Positions 1 to 12,510 of a stretch of 64,000 nucleotides of DNA are shown here, one piece after another (positions within the stretch are counted from its first letter, which is position 1; each line of letters begins with the position of its first letter). The DNA is from Lanius collurio (lineage: Eukaryota; Chordata; Aves; Passeriformes; Laniidae): the NCBI GenBank assembly GCA_020086605.1, contig JACBWW010000047.1, forward strand, positions 5,760,318-5,824,317, written 5' to 3'. Both the position numbers and the translations under genes were made by a program. Under the pieces are notes generated by a model. The model was given only the letters and a program-made list of their open reading frames with translations. It was not told where the DNA came from and did no database searches.

Positions 1-772
1 TGCCAACAGTATTTTAGCATCTGCTGTGCCTGCTGACCTACCACATTTACCCTACTTACACTAATTACACTTTAATTAAGCTCACTAGATGTTCATCTAA
101 CATCAAAAGTAAGGCAAAGGCTTCGCAAAGCAAAGGTCTCGGTGTGGCCGGGCAGTTTGGGTTTACATCACCTTATTTATACACACCTAATAAAAGGGAG
201 GGGTTTTTAAACGCAGCTCACTTCTGACCTACTCACCTGACCCTTCCAACACCTGCTCTGCAGTTTTGTTCTGAACCAGCTGCATGAGGACTTGCACTTC
301 TTGGGTAACAGAGACCTCAAGGGACTGAGGAGTGTTTTGGGATGCTCTCGTCAGCCCAGGTCCTCAGATACCTCAGGTTTCTCCTCCCAGGCTGCCAATC
401 AGGTCTTTTATTTCTATTTCTTAAAAAAAAAAATAAAAAGGAGCAAAAGGACTTTTCTGCCAGCCCACCCTGGCAGCGCAGGCTGCAGTCTCTGCTCAGT
501 GCATGCACAACCATTTTCCAGTCAGCCTCGCTCAAACAACTCAAGCCAAATCTCCTGACAAGTCCCTTTTCCTCTCCTCTCTGCTTCCAAAATAAACTCC
601 CTCACATCCCAGGAAACGTGCTGCCAACACAGGCTTGGGAAGGGCAGGGAGAGGCAGCAGAGGAGTTCCTTGTGACACCTGGAACACGGGTGTCGCATCG
701 TCCCTTGCCAGCCAGGGCTGCATCAACCACTGGGGATTAAAACATATCCTGGCGCTCTCCTCAGCTCAAAAG

Positions 773-845
773 ATTTCCAGAATCCTTCAGGCTGGAAAAG
801 ACCTCGAAGATCTTTGAGTCCAACTCTTAACCCAGGGCTGCTTTT
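773..845 (-). mobile_element. CR1: CR1 3'-end fragment
   Basis: Reads AGAATCCTTCAGGCTGGAAA and on to TTTGAGTCCAAC, the reverse complement of the CR1 3' terminus of the older subfamily type. A short remnant. Confidence 0.75.
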
Positions 846-1419
846 CCCTAGTTTCATCAGGATCAGGTGGGAAAGCAAAAGCCAGCTGCACGTGCCTGCT
901 TCAAGGATCAGCAGTCTGAGTGTCGGCATCCAGAGCTGTCCTCCTGTACAGTTCGCTCCATTCTCACCTTCAGCAAAATCATCCTGGGAAAGCCACTGAT
1001 TTTAGAGGTATTCCTCCAAAAGTGCTTGAGCAATTCTCTCTCTTTTTGTTCTCTTTTTTTTTTTAAGCAAGCAGGAGCTTTAAAAAGAAGGTTTTTTGGA
1101 AAAGGATATTTTGGCAACAAACCTTTCAGTTTAGTTCTTGGCAAGCACCAAGCACTTAATCTTCGAAAAATAAAAATTTGTTCAGAGCTTTGGGCTTTTG
1201 CTGGTTTTTTGGCCTTTCTGAATGAAAGTGTAGGTAGGTGCTGTGAGTGGGGAGGTTCTGACACACACACACACAAAAAAAATCCCTCAGCACTGGTGGA
1301 TTTCCAGTGATCTCTACATAAAAAGATCTACGTAAGTCCAAATTCAGGAGGACCACACATGGATGCATGGAGTGATTTCCCCTGAATGATAGCTCTCAGG
1401 TAGCACTGGAGGGTGTTGG

Positions 1420-1570
1420 AATCATGGAATGGTTTGGGTTGGAAAGGAGCTTAAAACTCTTCCCATTCCACCCCCTGCCATGGGCAGGGATACCTTCCAC
1501 TGGACCAGGCTGTTCCAAGCCCTGTCCAAGCTGGCCTGGAACACTCCCAGGGATGGGGCAGCCCATTTAA
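1420..1570 (-). mobile_element. CR1: CR1 3'-end copy
   Basis: Begins ATCATGGAATGGTTTGGGTT and runs through CCATGGGCAGGGATACCTTCC to CTCCCAGGGATGGGGCAGCC, the CR1 3' end in reverse. Truncated at 5'. Confidence 0.88.
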
Positions 1571-3270
1571 GGGTGCTGGGGACCCCCAAGAGCAACCCCT
1601 CATAGGTTCCCTCTTCCCTGCAGTACCACTTGCTGGGCAGCCGATCCCTCACCTCCTCCATCACCTGCCCGTGCCAACCTGCTGGTCCCAAAACACTCCA
1701 CAATTCCCTGGAATGCCACTGCCTTTGCACCAGGAATGAATGAGTGGGGGCCTCCTTTGGCTGCTGGATGCTGTGACAGAGAGAGGCTCCAAGCTTTAAA
1801 GTAAAAATTCTACTTCATAAACAAAGCAGAGATGAGATTTATCACCAGGCAGGAGCAGGGAAGTCACTGTTCCAAACAACAACCACCTATTTATCGTGTT
1901 TTATTGTTGGTCCATCCAAGGAAAACTGCTCCTGGTGAATGTTCTGAGCACAAGCAGGGGCTCCTAGTGAGACATCCTGTCCATCAGCTGAGCCCAGCAA
2001 TAGGAGCTCTCCGGGCAGGAGTGAAATGGGGGCGTGTACCACAAAGGCCTGGACAGACAGGTGCCAATGCCCCTGGTAGCCCTTGGCCTGTGGTGTACAG
2101 AACAGGATAACCACCTCTTTAAAACCACACCTATCTCAGCAAGCTCCCTTCCAGGGATCCTCTGATCCCGGGAGGGTGGAATGGCTTTGCTTCCAAACTC
2201 ATTTGCTCCATGGCATGGGGAGGGGGGGGGAAGAAAAAAGCAGAGAGGTAACAAGAGAAACTGAACATTTGGCAAATGTGTACTGAACTTCACACAACAA
2301 ACCCATTAGTTCAGGCGGCCCCATCTCTATGGCAACCAAACAGCACAAAAACAAGGCATTAACACCTAAATTTATTAGCGGGCAAGTGCTTAGCTTTTAT
2401 CATTCCAGGGGTGTACTGCCCTCCCAGGCTCGATGGGGTTCCTAAAGAACATGGTTCTGGTTCAAAAGCCAGCACAAACATGGGCACACTGTCTACAGAC
2501 AGCAGAGCTTCACAGCTTTAATCACAGTTTGAAAAACAAACAGCAAACAAAACTGAGGAAAAGAGGCTGTGTGGAGGGGAGTTACCCAATTTCCACTTTA
2601 CTTTGCGAAATTGTTGAAGGTTTGCAAGTCACGGGTAAGGGGCGAGAGATATCATCCATCCTGTCCTAACAGCTCCATGGAGATCTTCATCGAGAGGAGG
2701 AATGGGGACTATAAACTGGAACTCCCAAAATAATTATCAAGTGCCTTGCCTTTATTTTAAGTGGATATTACAAGCCCTAGGGAATGTGCAACCCAGTCTG
2801 CACTGTGCCACAAGGCTCCAGGTGGTGCCACAGGCTCTGGGGGAGGAGCAAGGGCTGTTTGGATTTGTTCACTCCAGGAATAAGCAAGGGCTTGGGGATG
2901 AAGACGCTAAGAGAGCCGCATTTAAATGTTTCCCATTTAAAGCATCTTCCCATTCCGAGGGCCCTGGGTGAATTCCAGTGGCCCCAGGAACACAGACCAT
3001 GCTGGGACAGCTTGGAGAAGATAAGCAGGCTCAGATCTCTCTCTGCAAGTCGAAGTGAGGCAGGAGAACAAAGGCTGTGTCTCAGCCCAAGGCACACTTG
3101 CAGCTGTGCTGGAGCTAACAACACTCTGCACATTTAACTAAGTGCTCGCTGAACTGCCCTTTTCATCTTTCCTCCAGGCTTTGGAATAACCTTCACTAGG
3201 AATAAGGATCTGGCTTTCTTGGGGTGGATAGTCTTAAAAAATCCTGCTAATCCTGCTAGCTGTCAGAGAG
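1571..3270. other. Intergenic, nothing recognised
   Basis: Unique sequence without exon, RNA gene or clear repeat. Frames here have no splice or family support. The 1-772 and 846-1,419 stretches to the left are the same, apart from an A/T-rich patch near 420 and a short CA repeat near 1,262. Confidence 0.5.
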
Positions 3271-3440
3271 AAGAAATCTCTGCCCAGGGAAGATGTGGCT
3301 GCCCCTGGATCCCTGGAAGTATCCAAGGCCAGGCTAGATGGGGCTTGGAGCAGCCTGGGACAGTGGAAGGTGTTCCTGCCATGGCAGGGGGTGGGATGGG
3401 ATGAGCTTTAAGGTCCATTCCAACCCAAACCCATTCCCTC
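3271..3440 (+). mobile_element. CR1: CR1 3'-end copy
   Basis: Runs from AAATCTCTGCCCAGGGAAG through CTTGGAGCAGCCTGGGACAG to TTCCAACCCAAACCCATTCC. 5'-truncated CR1 in sense on the plus strand. Confidence 0.88.
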
Positions 3441-4538
3441 TTCTATCGTGCACAGCTGTTTCCAGGTGCCTGGGGCCAATTCAGACCTAACCATTAAACA
3501 CGTTGTCTCCACACGACGACAGCAAGGAGAATCCAGGCTGCACACTCAGGAAAAACCTTCAGTGGCAAAAGCAACACCACAGTGGGAGATGATGCCGTGA
3601 AAAAATGTCAAACCCATCCTGTCCTCCAGCACCCCTCAGGTGGAGTCAAGAAGAGCACCTCTGCTGCCATTAAGCACAGAGTGAGCCCGTCACAGTGCAG
3701 AAGGTCTGATGGCACATTGCTTGTCAGCCGGTTTCAGCCAGGTGACCAGCGCAGGGGTTGGGATGCCCTCACCACACTCCCAGCAGCAGCTGCACAGCCC
3801 AGCACTAACATCCCCGTGTCCGCAGGCAGCACCTCCTCCTGAAAGCACCCTGCCAAGATCTCGGCTGACCAGGGCCCTGCTTCCCAAGCCCTCCAGGCAG
3901 CTTGCAAGAAAGCAAATTAAAGGTTGAAACCCTGACAATTTGCTTCTGAAACAAGGTCGCTGAGGATCCCACAAGTCCCTGACTAGCTGGCTTGCTATCA
4001 GCTCAAAGGCATTTCAAGAACATTAGCAATGGTGCCAAAAATATCTGGGCTCGTCCCTGTGGCAAAACAGCGGCAGGAGGAGGAGAAGGATGGGATGTGA
4101 TGGCAGTGTCTGAACAGGCAGAGGGATGGGGGGGCAGAGATGTTTGGAAGTGTTTTTTGGGGTGCCTCCACCACTGGGAAGAGTAAACAAAAGAGTTTTA
4201 AAGTCTCCTGTCAGCCAGAACTAACACTGTCCCCATGAGGGCCCGGTGGTTCGTAGCTGGAATTGAGGACCTTAAAGCTCTTTTCCTACCTTAATGACTC
4301 CACATTTACCTCTGGCAACAGATCTCAGCACACAGCAGCAAAGCCAACTTGAAATAAACCCTGAGCACATTCAGTCCCCTACAAAAGACACAACAAAAAC
4401 GCTTGCTGACATCATGCCCAACTCACTGGTGGTTTTCCTCTACTGGAAATTTTTTTACCATCTCCAGTCTCGCCTCATAGTCTTTGCAAAATGAGAGATT
4501 TTGGGGTTTTACCAGTGAAGTAATTGTTGTGGAACAAA

Positions 4539-4595
4539 ATTCAGTGATTAGAACAACATTCAGCAGTCAGAACAACATTCAGCAATTGTAACAAG
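4539..4595. repeat. Three tandem 19-bp units
   Basis: ATTCAGTGATTAGAACAAC is followed by two diverged copies at 4558 and 4577. Noncoding. Confidence 0.85.
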
Positions 4596-4867
4596 AACCA
4601 CACCTGCAAGCTTCATAACAAACCCATCTCCAGATGGACCCGGAATAAGATACCTCATAACCCTCTTTCACAGCTTTCACCATTTTGTTTTGGGATTGTC
4701 TAAATCAAGCATTTGGAAGCCTCCATGCTGAGTCTTAGGGCTTTTTCCCCCAAAGTCCTCCTGGCTGACATATCCTTGAGTCAAGGATGTGAGCACAGAG
4801 CAGCTCTGACTGCTCTTGTCAAACACAGCACCATCTCTGGGCACAGGGGGCAAGTGGATTTGAGCTG

Positions 4868-5090
4868 ACAGAGGGCAGGGATGGATGGGATATTGGGAAG
4901 GAATTGTTCCCTGGGAGGGTGGGCAGGCCCTGGCACAGGGTGCCCAGAGCAGCTGTGGCTGCTCCTGGATCCCTGGTAGTGTCCAAGGCTGGGCTGGATG
5001 GGCTTGGAGCAGCCTGGGACAGTGGGAGGTGTCCCTGCCCATGACTGGATGAGCTTTAAGGTCCCTCCCAACCAATCCATTCTGTGGTCT
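4868..5090 (+). mobile_element. CR1: CR1 3'-end copy
   Basis: Contains GGGAAGGAATTGTTCCCTGG, CCTGGCACAGGGTGCCCAGA, the shared middle block, and a tail ending CAATCCATTCTGTGG. Sense on plus. Confidence 0.88.
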
Positions 5091-6652
5091 GGCTCCTAAA
5101 ATTCACGCCACCAGACCTCCATCCTGACGGGCAGAGCCACGCTGGGGCAGATGCGGGTGCTGGGAGCCAGCTCCCGGTCTTTGCTGCCCTCGCTGCACAC
5201 AGACTCAGGTTGTGCATCAGCTCCGAGAGGCCCCACGGGCCCCGTGGCACCGGTGCCATGCTGGACGCATCAGCGACACGAGGAACGAACGAGTGAACCC
5301 AGGCCAGTTTTGTTGGTGTGCTGAGGGCAGGGCAGCGAGACCCGGAGCAGCAGGGAGCACGGTGACACCGCTGTCCCCAGCATGGCACATCAGCCTCGCT
5401 GCAGCCACACACGCACCACCCGGAGGTGCCCAGACCCAGATCTGGAGGCCGCCACTGCCGGAGCGTGTTTATTTTAGCCCCACTTCCCTGCGTGCATGTT
5501 CCCAGCAGGAGGGGATGTAAACTGGCTCAACCATGCCTGCCCAGCCCTCCATCCTCTGCCACGTGCCAAAACTCTTCTGCTCACACTCGCACGAGGTCAC
5601 ATTTCTTGGCAGGGAGCTCGGCTCCTTCTCCCCTCTCTCTTCCCCCATGCTCCTGGTGAAATATGAAAACAGCCTGCCACCTGCCATTTGCCTGGCCTGC
5701 TTCATTCTGTCTGCCAAAAATTAGCAACATGCCCCAAAATATAATTGGAAACACTGCACCGCACTGCAGGGGTCCCATTGCTGTTGCATGGAAGAGGCTT
5801 GACAAAAAGCCAATTTAATTTCTAGATTCCCCGGGCTGCATGTAGCTGCTAAGTGAGGAGGTAAAAAAAAATAAAAATAAAAAAAAGAAAAAACAAATCC
5901 CCTTTATCAGGCCAATTCCTATTAGTAGATTCAGATCTTTTAACAAGCCATGCCGAAGGAATCAGTGAGCTGTCACTGCCTGCAGATTTAGGGCATCGCT
6001 TCTTGGAATTGGACTTGTGTGGGAGGTCAAGAGTTAGAAGCCAGCATTCCCAAACTTCAGAGCTGGAAGATGGGGAGTGCAGGGCAGAGCTGGAGGTGGA
6101 AGAGGATATTTTGTGAGGGCTGACAGTAACCCCGGCAAGGAGAGCGCCCTCTTCCCCCTCCTCCCCAGCAGAACTTGCGCAAGTCCCCGAGGATCCTGAC
6201 AGGAGGGATCTGGAGATGCCTCCCACACCTCCGCGCTCAGGGCAGCTCTGCCAGCGAAGCACAGCACTGCTGCTGCTGCCCAGGCTGCAGGCCAGCCCCA
6301 TGGAGCCAGCAGCTCTCTGCTTTTTGCAGGAAAAGGGCAGGACAGGCGAGTACGGAAATGCAGGGCACCTCACTCACACCACGCCTTGGCAGAGAGCTCA
6401 GCCAGCAGATCTGTGAAGCTGAAAAGCAACATTTCACCCCGAAAGAGCTGTTTACGTTGTCAGGGCTGATTTGCCAGGCTCAGGAAAGAGCTGTGCCAAA
6501 CTGGCTTATTATTATCTCCCTTCCCCAAAATACTCAGGGCCTGCTCCTTTGTTAGGGGATGTCTGTGTCCATGGAGCTGTGCTGAAATCCGGGCTCTTTG
6601 GGGACACCAGTACACACAGGCACTGGGAACTTGGCCACTGTCCCAGCAATAA
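5091..6652. other. Intergenic, nothing recognised
   Basis: Unique sequence with an A-rich patch at 5,865-5,895. No coding exon. The sections 3,441-4,538, 7,331-8,271 and 8,577-9,608 were read with the same result. Confidence 0.5.
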
Positions 6653-6878
6653 AGATGGATAGTGGGAAGGAATTGTTCCCTGGGAGGGTGGGCAGGCCCT
6701 GGCACAGGGTGCCCAGAGCAGCTGTGGCTGCCCCTGGATCCCTGGCAGTGTCCGAGGCCAGGCTGGACATTGGGGCTGGGAGAAGCCTGGGACGGTGGGA
6801 GGTGTCCCTGCCCATGGCAGGGGTGGGGCTGGGTGGGCTTTGGGGTCCCTCCCAACCCAAACCATCCTGGGATTCTGC
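6653..6878 (+). mobile_element. CR1: CR1 3'-end copy
   Basis: Same subfamily and nearly the same extent as the copy at 4.9 kb: GGGAAGGAATTGTTCCCTGG to AAACCATCCTGGGATTCTG. Sense on plus. Confidence 0.88.
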
Positions 6879-7203
6879 GAAATGAATTGCCAGGCTGGAG
6901 CTGGAGCTTCACTGACATCATGTCACCCATGGAATTGTGCTCCTCCTCCTTATCCCAAGGCTGTACAGCACACTCAGGTGGGTCCAAACAGGAACAATCC
7001 TTCCAGCCGTTCTTAGGGAGAAAAGTGCTTAAACCCAAATCACAGCACTACTAACTTACACCCCAAATCCTCCCCAGCCAGGTTCCTTGGAGGGGATGCA
7101 CAGGGATTGGGCACCCTGGGGACACTCAGGTGTGGCTGAAGGCCCTAACAAGACACTGGGACAAAGGAATGTCTCTGGGGTTGGAGCGTCCCAGCCCACC
7201 CCA

Positions 7204-7330
7204 AAGAATCACAACACCCTGAGTGGAAGGGACCCAGAGGGATCATCGAGTCCAACCCCTGGCCCTGCACAGGACAATGCCCAGAACCCCACCCCATGCC
7301 TGGGAACATTGTGTTTAGGCCTGGGACTCA
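7204..7330 (-). mobile_element. CR1: CR1 3'-end fragment, different subfamily
   Basis: Begins AGAATCACAACACCCTGAGT, followed by GGGATCATCGAGTCCAACCC and CTGGCCCTGCACAGGACAAT. This is the reverse of a CR1 3' end of a subfamily distinct from most copies here. Confidence 0.8.
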
Positions 7331-7541
7331 GATACCCAAACCCCATCACGGATCTGCTGTGTGGGACTGAGGGCTGCCTTAATTCCAGCCTCAGAAGGGA
7401 AGGGCAAGAGAGAGCCCTGAGGAAACTGCACATTCCTTCTCATCAGGCTGATTATTGAATAGGCTTTAATAGATCAGGGAATGAAGAATTTGGTTAAGTC
7501 TAAATAACTGCTTTGAAATTCCTCAAAATTAGAAAATTCAA

Positions 7542-7560
7542 TTTTTTTTTTTTTTTTTTT
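7542..7560. repeat. Poly-T run (19)
   Basis: Uninterrupted T run in AT-rich sequence. Could be the tail of a retroposed element on the minus strand, but no source sequence was recognised beside it. Confidence 0.9.
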
Positions 7561-8271
7561 GTATTTCCATGCTATGGAATAATAGGGAGATGACCCCACG
7601 TTTCCAAAAACTAAAACACAAAAAAGTCACCACAAAATCCACAGCTGCTCCCCATTTGCAATAAGCTGTTTAAAACAAAATAAACCAATGCATTTTGCTC
7701 CAAGAAACACGCATTAGGCACTGGCAGCTTGCTTTCCTCATTCCTCTATCCCCAAGCACTTCGACTGGAAAGAGGGGGAAACCTTGAAGTGATACATGTG
7801 TGAGAAGCCCAGAGAACAATAGCTGCTCCCCAGTTGACTCCAGAGCTGTTATTGAACTTGAGGGAGCACAGCTGGAGCAGCACCAGCACCGGGCTCTGAG
7901 AACACCAGCAGAAGTCAGATTTCCACCTACAAATTCCTGGAAGCTCCCAGCCCAAAGAGCAACACACCACACATCCATGTGGGCAGGCTCAGCAGGATGG
8001 CACCATGGGAACCTCCCCTCCAAGAGCAAAGTATCATCAGGCTAATCCTCACATCAGGAGGGGCAGGATGCTGCTTGGAGTCCAAAGTCACCATTATACT
8101 TTTAAATTGAATTTTACTCACAATAAGGTGCAGTCCATAAAAAGAAGTTGCTGTCACACAAACCCTGCTCAAGCCCTCAGCTCTTGGGTATGGAAAAGGT
8201 CAAGGAAAAAAAGCAAGAATCCAGAAGGCCATTATAAATCATCCCCCAAATCTATTTCACACCATGGAAGC

Positions 8272-8576
8272 AGAGGGGCAGCACCAATCTCTGCTCTCTG
8301 TGGCCAGAGACAAGACTGAGGGAATGGCTGAAGCTGTGCCAGTGAGGTTTAGAATAGATTTTAGGGAAAGGTTCTTCCCCCAGAGGGTGCTGGGCACTGC
8401 CCAGGCTCCCCAGGGAATGGGCACGGCCCCGAGGCTGCCAGAGCTCCAGGAGCGATGGGAAAGCGCTGCCAGGGATGCCCAGGGTGGGGTTGTTGGGGTG
8501 TCTGGGCAGGGCCAGCATCTGGATTTGATAATCCTTGAGGGTCCCCTCCAACTCAACATATTCTGTGATTCTATGA
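8272..8576 (+). mobile_element. CR1: CR1 copy, longer 3' segment
   Basis: About 300 bp. TTTAGGGAAAGGTTCTTCCC, then GAATGGGCACGGCCCCGAGG, ending TCCAACTCAACATATTCTGT GATTCTATGA at the canonical CR1 3' terminus. It produces the long spurious frame at 8,264-8,887. Confidence 0.9.
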
Positions 8577-9608
8577 AAGGCAGCAGCTCGTCATTGTCAG
8601 CATATCTGCAGATTACATTGTTAATTTTCAATATCCAAACCACCCACCATTCCAGCCAGGCCTACCATGACTCTGCATCATCCATTTCCATTTGGGATGT
8701 GCTGTCTCAGCAGACAGGGGTGGGAAACCAGGTGGTAAACTACAGAGCAAAGCACACAGAAGGCTCTAGAGCTGGGGTGGCAAGGAGGAGCTGGAGCAGA
8801 GAAAACAAATGCTGCAGAAACCAGACCATGGTGTCTGGAATTAGCAGCTCAGTCCCTGGATGTGCCAAAAAGGGTAGAGGAAGCTGAGTGCTGCTGTTTG
8901 CAACCATCTCACAGCTCCTGTCCCTCCTGAAAAGGGGGGGCAGAGTTGAAGGGTGCATCCTGCTCCAGGGGTGGCTCTGAGGGTCCCTTTCTCCAGGCTT
9001 TGGGAAATGAAGCTTCTCTTGACACCCACAACTGCAAGCGAGCAGCTGTTTCCTCTCGTTGCCTGGACACGGAGCTGGCCCCTGGAGAATAATGCCATGA
9101 GAGTTTTCTCTGAGTTTAAAAGCTGGAGATGCCTCTGAAGCGCTGCCTTCAAATGAAACCTTCACCGGGGGGCACCATCAGGGAGAATGAGCAGCCAAGC
9201 CCACCGAGCATCACCAAGGGCAAAAACCAGAAAGGAGGGAAGACTAAACTGCTCTGTTCAGAATCAGATCTTCAGGCATCAAGGACTCAGAAAAGCAGGT
9301 GAAGGAAGGTTTCAGAGGGTGCCAGAAACTCACTTGTAGCCCCCCAGCAGGCTGCACCTCTGTGCCCACATTAAACTCCTTTCTGGGGACAAAGGAGACG
9401 TTTCATGGCATTCACAGCAGACCTCAACTGAGTTGTGCATCAAATACCTCCCAGCTGCCACTGGATCTGCATCCCTGATTCCCTGACAAACTCCCAGCCC
9501 TGCATTAATGACGCCGAGCTCAGCAGCAGCATCTCCCCATCCAGCACAGCAATCCCCCCACTCCGAGGTTTCCCTGAATGCAAACTGCTCCCAGTCGAAC
9601 CTGATGTT

Positions 9609-9722
9609 CCCAGATGGGTTTGGGAAGGGACCTTAAAGTTCCAACCCCCTTCCACTCGACCAGGTTGCTCCAAACCCCGTCCAGCCTGGCCTCGGACACT
9701 TCCAGGGATGGGGCAAAGGATA
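9609..9722 (-). mobile_element. CR1: CR1 3'-end fragment
   Basis: GGTTTGGGAAGGGACCTTAA to ACTTCCAGGGATGGGGCAAA, CR1 tail in reverse, 5'-truncated. Confidence 0.83.
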
Positions 9723-10106
9723 GGATTTGGTGTCTCACAAAACCCTCTCTCCTGGCCAATTGTGCTTCAGCCCCCTAAACACATCCCATGCCTGCACAGG
9801 ATACACTTTGCTGCTGAGCACACCCAGTGCACAAGAGCTCACTGCAGCCTGTGGTCATTCTAAAGGGGTCACCAGAGACCTGAACTGCCTGAAGCTAAGG
9901 TGTGAATAATACAAATCAGCTGCCAGGACCAGGCTGTAACTCACCTGAGAGCTCTGATGGAGCCCAAACAGGAAAGTCTTTTGATTTTTCTGCTCAGGTT
10001 GGATCAACAAAACTTAGAAGTGGCAAATGCAACATCTGAAAGGAGTTTCAGGAGAAACCCTTGGCCCTACAAGGAGTACAGTTCTCTGTGGCTGAAATTC
10101 TTCCCT

Positions 10107-10284
10107 GCACAGGGTGCCCACAGAAGCTGTGGCTGCCCCTGGATCCCTGGAAGTGCTCCAGGCCAGGCTGGACACTGGGGCTTGAAGCAGCCTGGAACAG
10201 TGGGAGGTGTCCCTGCCATGGCAGGGGGTGGGACTGGATGGGCTTTGAGGTCCCTTCCCACCCAAACCCTTCTGTGATTCTCTC
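10107..10284 (+). mobile_element. CR1: CR1 3'-end copy
   Basis: GCACAGGGTGCCCACAGAAG through TGGATCCCTGGAAGTGCTCC to ACCCAAACCCTTCTGTGATTC. Sense on plus. Confidence 0.88.
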
Positions 10285-10933
10285 ATTTGGGTGGGGTTTG
10301 GTTCCAGACAAGGTCTGCAGCAATACTCCTCTTGTTGCCACTGCCCTCAGCACTGCAGCTGAGCTCTGTCACCTGAATAGGCCTCTGTGCCTCCCCTGGT
10401 GACTGTGCAGCACCTGGCACAGGGCTTGTCCTAAACTGGAGAACCTCCAGCTTGGAACTGTTCCCGAGACCCTGGGGCAGGGCAATGCTTCTGCTGATGA
10501 AGATTATGTGAAGAGGCTCAGAGCTGACTTTAGGTGCCACAGGCACCTGTGCCCTGCCACCCTAACCCTGCTGAAAGGCAAAAGTCCCAGGAGCTCTGCT
10601 TCCAACGAGAGCTAGAACCTTTTCATACGGCATCCCAGCAAAGCTTGTTTCCCAGGAAGCCTCGCCAGGCCTTCTGCAACATTTCCCCCAGCCAGGCCTG
10701 TCCCCTGCCTGCCCCAGGAAGGAACATTTTGTTCGAAGACAGCTAATGACCCATTTACATCTGCCTATAAAACGATGTTGGGTTGTTTGGCCCGCCCCTC
10801 CCAGCACGCGGCTGCTGCTGGCCTGCAGAGCCTGTCAGGGCTAATTACGTTGGCTTTTTCATGGAGGGAGTTTTCCCTCTCTCCATGTGTTTTCTGTTTG
10901 GAGCACAGCACAGTTTCAACAGGTTTTTGAAGC

Positions 10934-10950
10934 TGTTGTTGTTGTTGTTC
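10934..10950. repeat. Short GTT trinucleotide repeat
   Basis: TGTTGTTGTTGTTGTT microsatellite within a stretch that otherwise looks unique. Confidence 0.85.
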
Positions 10951-11269
10951 CTGACAAGAGCCGCTGTTATGAAACGCATCCTCACGGCCCCACCAAGGCC
11001 CCAGCCGAGGCAGAACCAGCCCCGTTTGACGCAGGAGCAAATTGAGACCATTTGGTACTGGGGGGCACTGGACATCTTACTCAGCCTGCAAGGGAGCTGG
11101 CAGAAGGGTTGAGCTTCTCCTCCCTCCCCTTCCCTTTCAGCACACTCATTTATTCCTGCCGAAACACACCGCTTCTCTTCCAGTCTTCCCTAATTTTATC
11201 CACATGCCCTCAGGGACAGACACGGAAAACCACCTGCCCCCAATCCCAGCAGATCCTGGGTCAGTCCCT

Positions 11270-11560
11270 GAGCCCTGGGGACACAACGCTCTCCCTCGCA
11301 CCCTTTCGCCAGGGGCAAAGCTCCTGGGACGGCAAAGCAGCCCAGGCCAAGCCCCGGGGCCAGCGGGGCAGGGACGTGGCGAGGGATGCAGGGAGATGCC
11401 GAGGGAGCCGAGCTCGGCAGGAGAGCGCCCGGCCTTCCCACACCCCGGGGACTGGAGGGCGGACAGGGCAGAAGCCGCGCCGCCCCGGCCAGCGGGGCCC
11501 TCTCCCCACGGCGAGGGGCGCTCCCTGCGCTGCTCCCCAGCATGGCAGCAGCTCGTTTAC
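11270..11560. promoter_or_regulatory. CpG-rich patch
   Basis: About 290 bp with dense CpG (for example GAAGCCGCGCCGCCCCGGCC at 11470) within ordinary flanks. Long frames across it are by-products of base composition. It may be a small CpG island or regulatory element; no gene is visible beside it. Confidence 0.4.
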
Positions 11561-12297
11561 CAGGGAGAGGTGGGAGAGCTGTGGCACAGCTGTGCCCCCA
11601 TGCCCCTCACACGGCACGCCATCCCGGACTGAGGCAGCACGGGAACATCCGCTGGGCAGGCTGTGCCTGAAGGGGAGAGAAGGGACACTCTGGGGGGAGC
11701 ACAGCTCGAGGGAGGGGACCACACAAACCGCCCCACAGGCTGCAGAAGGTGATGGGGTCAATCAACGTAGCTGCTTTGTGCCTATTCTGGCACAAGGGAT
11801 GGCAGCAAAGCCTCCCCTCTGCTCCCAGCCATTTAGGACAGCTCAGGGCAGTGGCTGTCCCACAAGAGAGGCTGTTCCCTGTGGGATTCCCTCACCGTCA
11901 GCTTGGACCACAGTGCCTTTGTCCAGCCCTCAGCATTACAGAGCTTTGAGCTGCTACTTGAGACCTGGGCACTATGGACTGACCCCAAGGAGCCCTTGAA
12001 GCCCACCAAAATCCCAGGCACTGGTTTAAATGCTGAGGACACCCTGTTTTACCACACACATCGTCCTGCCAATCTGAGATGTGAAAAGCCATCCACCCAG
12101 GCAACAGTAGCAGCAGCACCTTTGCACTGCTTGGCCTTGCCTGGAGAAGACACCAGTGCAGAGGCCGGGTTGAAAATCACTTTCACACATTAATGTAATT
12201 TGTTTTGCCATGGAAGAGGGAATAAAGAGGTACATGTATCATCTCTTTAGACATTGCATAATGGCTTCAGATTGAAAGGGAGTAACTTAAACTGCAC

Positions 12298-12510
12298 ATT
12301 GGGAAGGAATCCCTCCCTGTGAGGGTGGGGACTGTGCAGGGTGCCTAGGGAAGCTGGGGCTGTCCCTGGATCACTGGCAGTGTCCAAGGCCAGGTTGGAC
12401 ACTGGGGCTTGGAGCAGCCTGGGATAGTGGGAGGTGTCCTTGCCCTTGGCAGGGGTGGACTGAGATGAGCTTTAGGGTGCCTCCCAACCCAAACCATCCT
12501 GTGGTTCCAT
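12298..12510 (+). mobile_element. CR1: CR1 3'-end copy
   Basis: GGGAAGGAATCCCTCCCTGT to CCCAAACCATCCTGTGGTTCC. Sense on plus. Confidence 0.88.

Larger units (their letters stand above)
10285..12297. other. Intergenic, possible conserved noncoding block and CpG patch
   Basis: The 10,830-11,000 segment (CTAATTACGTTGGC, a GTT repeat and an AT-rich run) is repeat-free and could be conserved regulatory DNA. The CpG patch at 11.3 kb follows. No exon with plausible splice sites and family match was seen. Confidence 0.4.

Noticed and set aside
6460..7038. 192-residue minus-strand frame with repeated peptides such as [13 protein letters not shown]
   Set aside because: The same peptide appears at 4.8, 10.0, 35.6 and 50.8 kb because all are antisense translations of the CR1 tail.
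8264..8887. 207-residue plus-strand frame as a gene
   Set aside because: Its first half is a CR1 3' segment, and the same peptide pattern recurs in other CR1 copies. No splice or family support.
11052..11999. 315-residue plus-strand frame as a gene
   Set aside because: It crosses a CpG-rich patch with overlapping frames on both strands. No domain resemblance.
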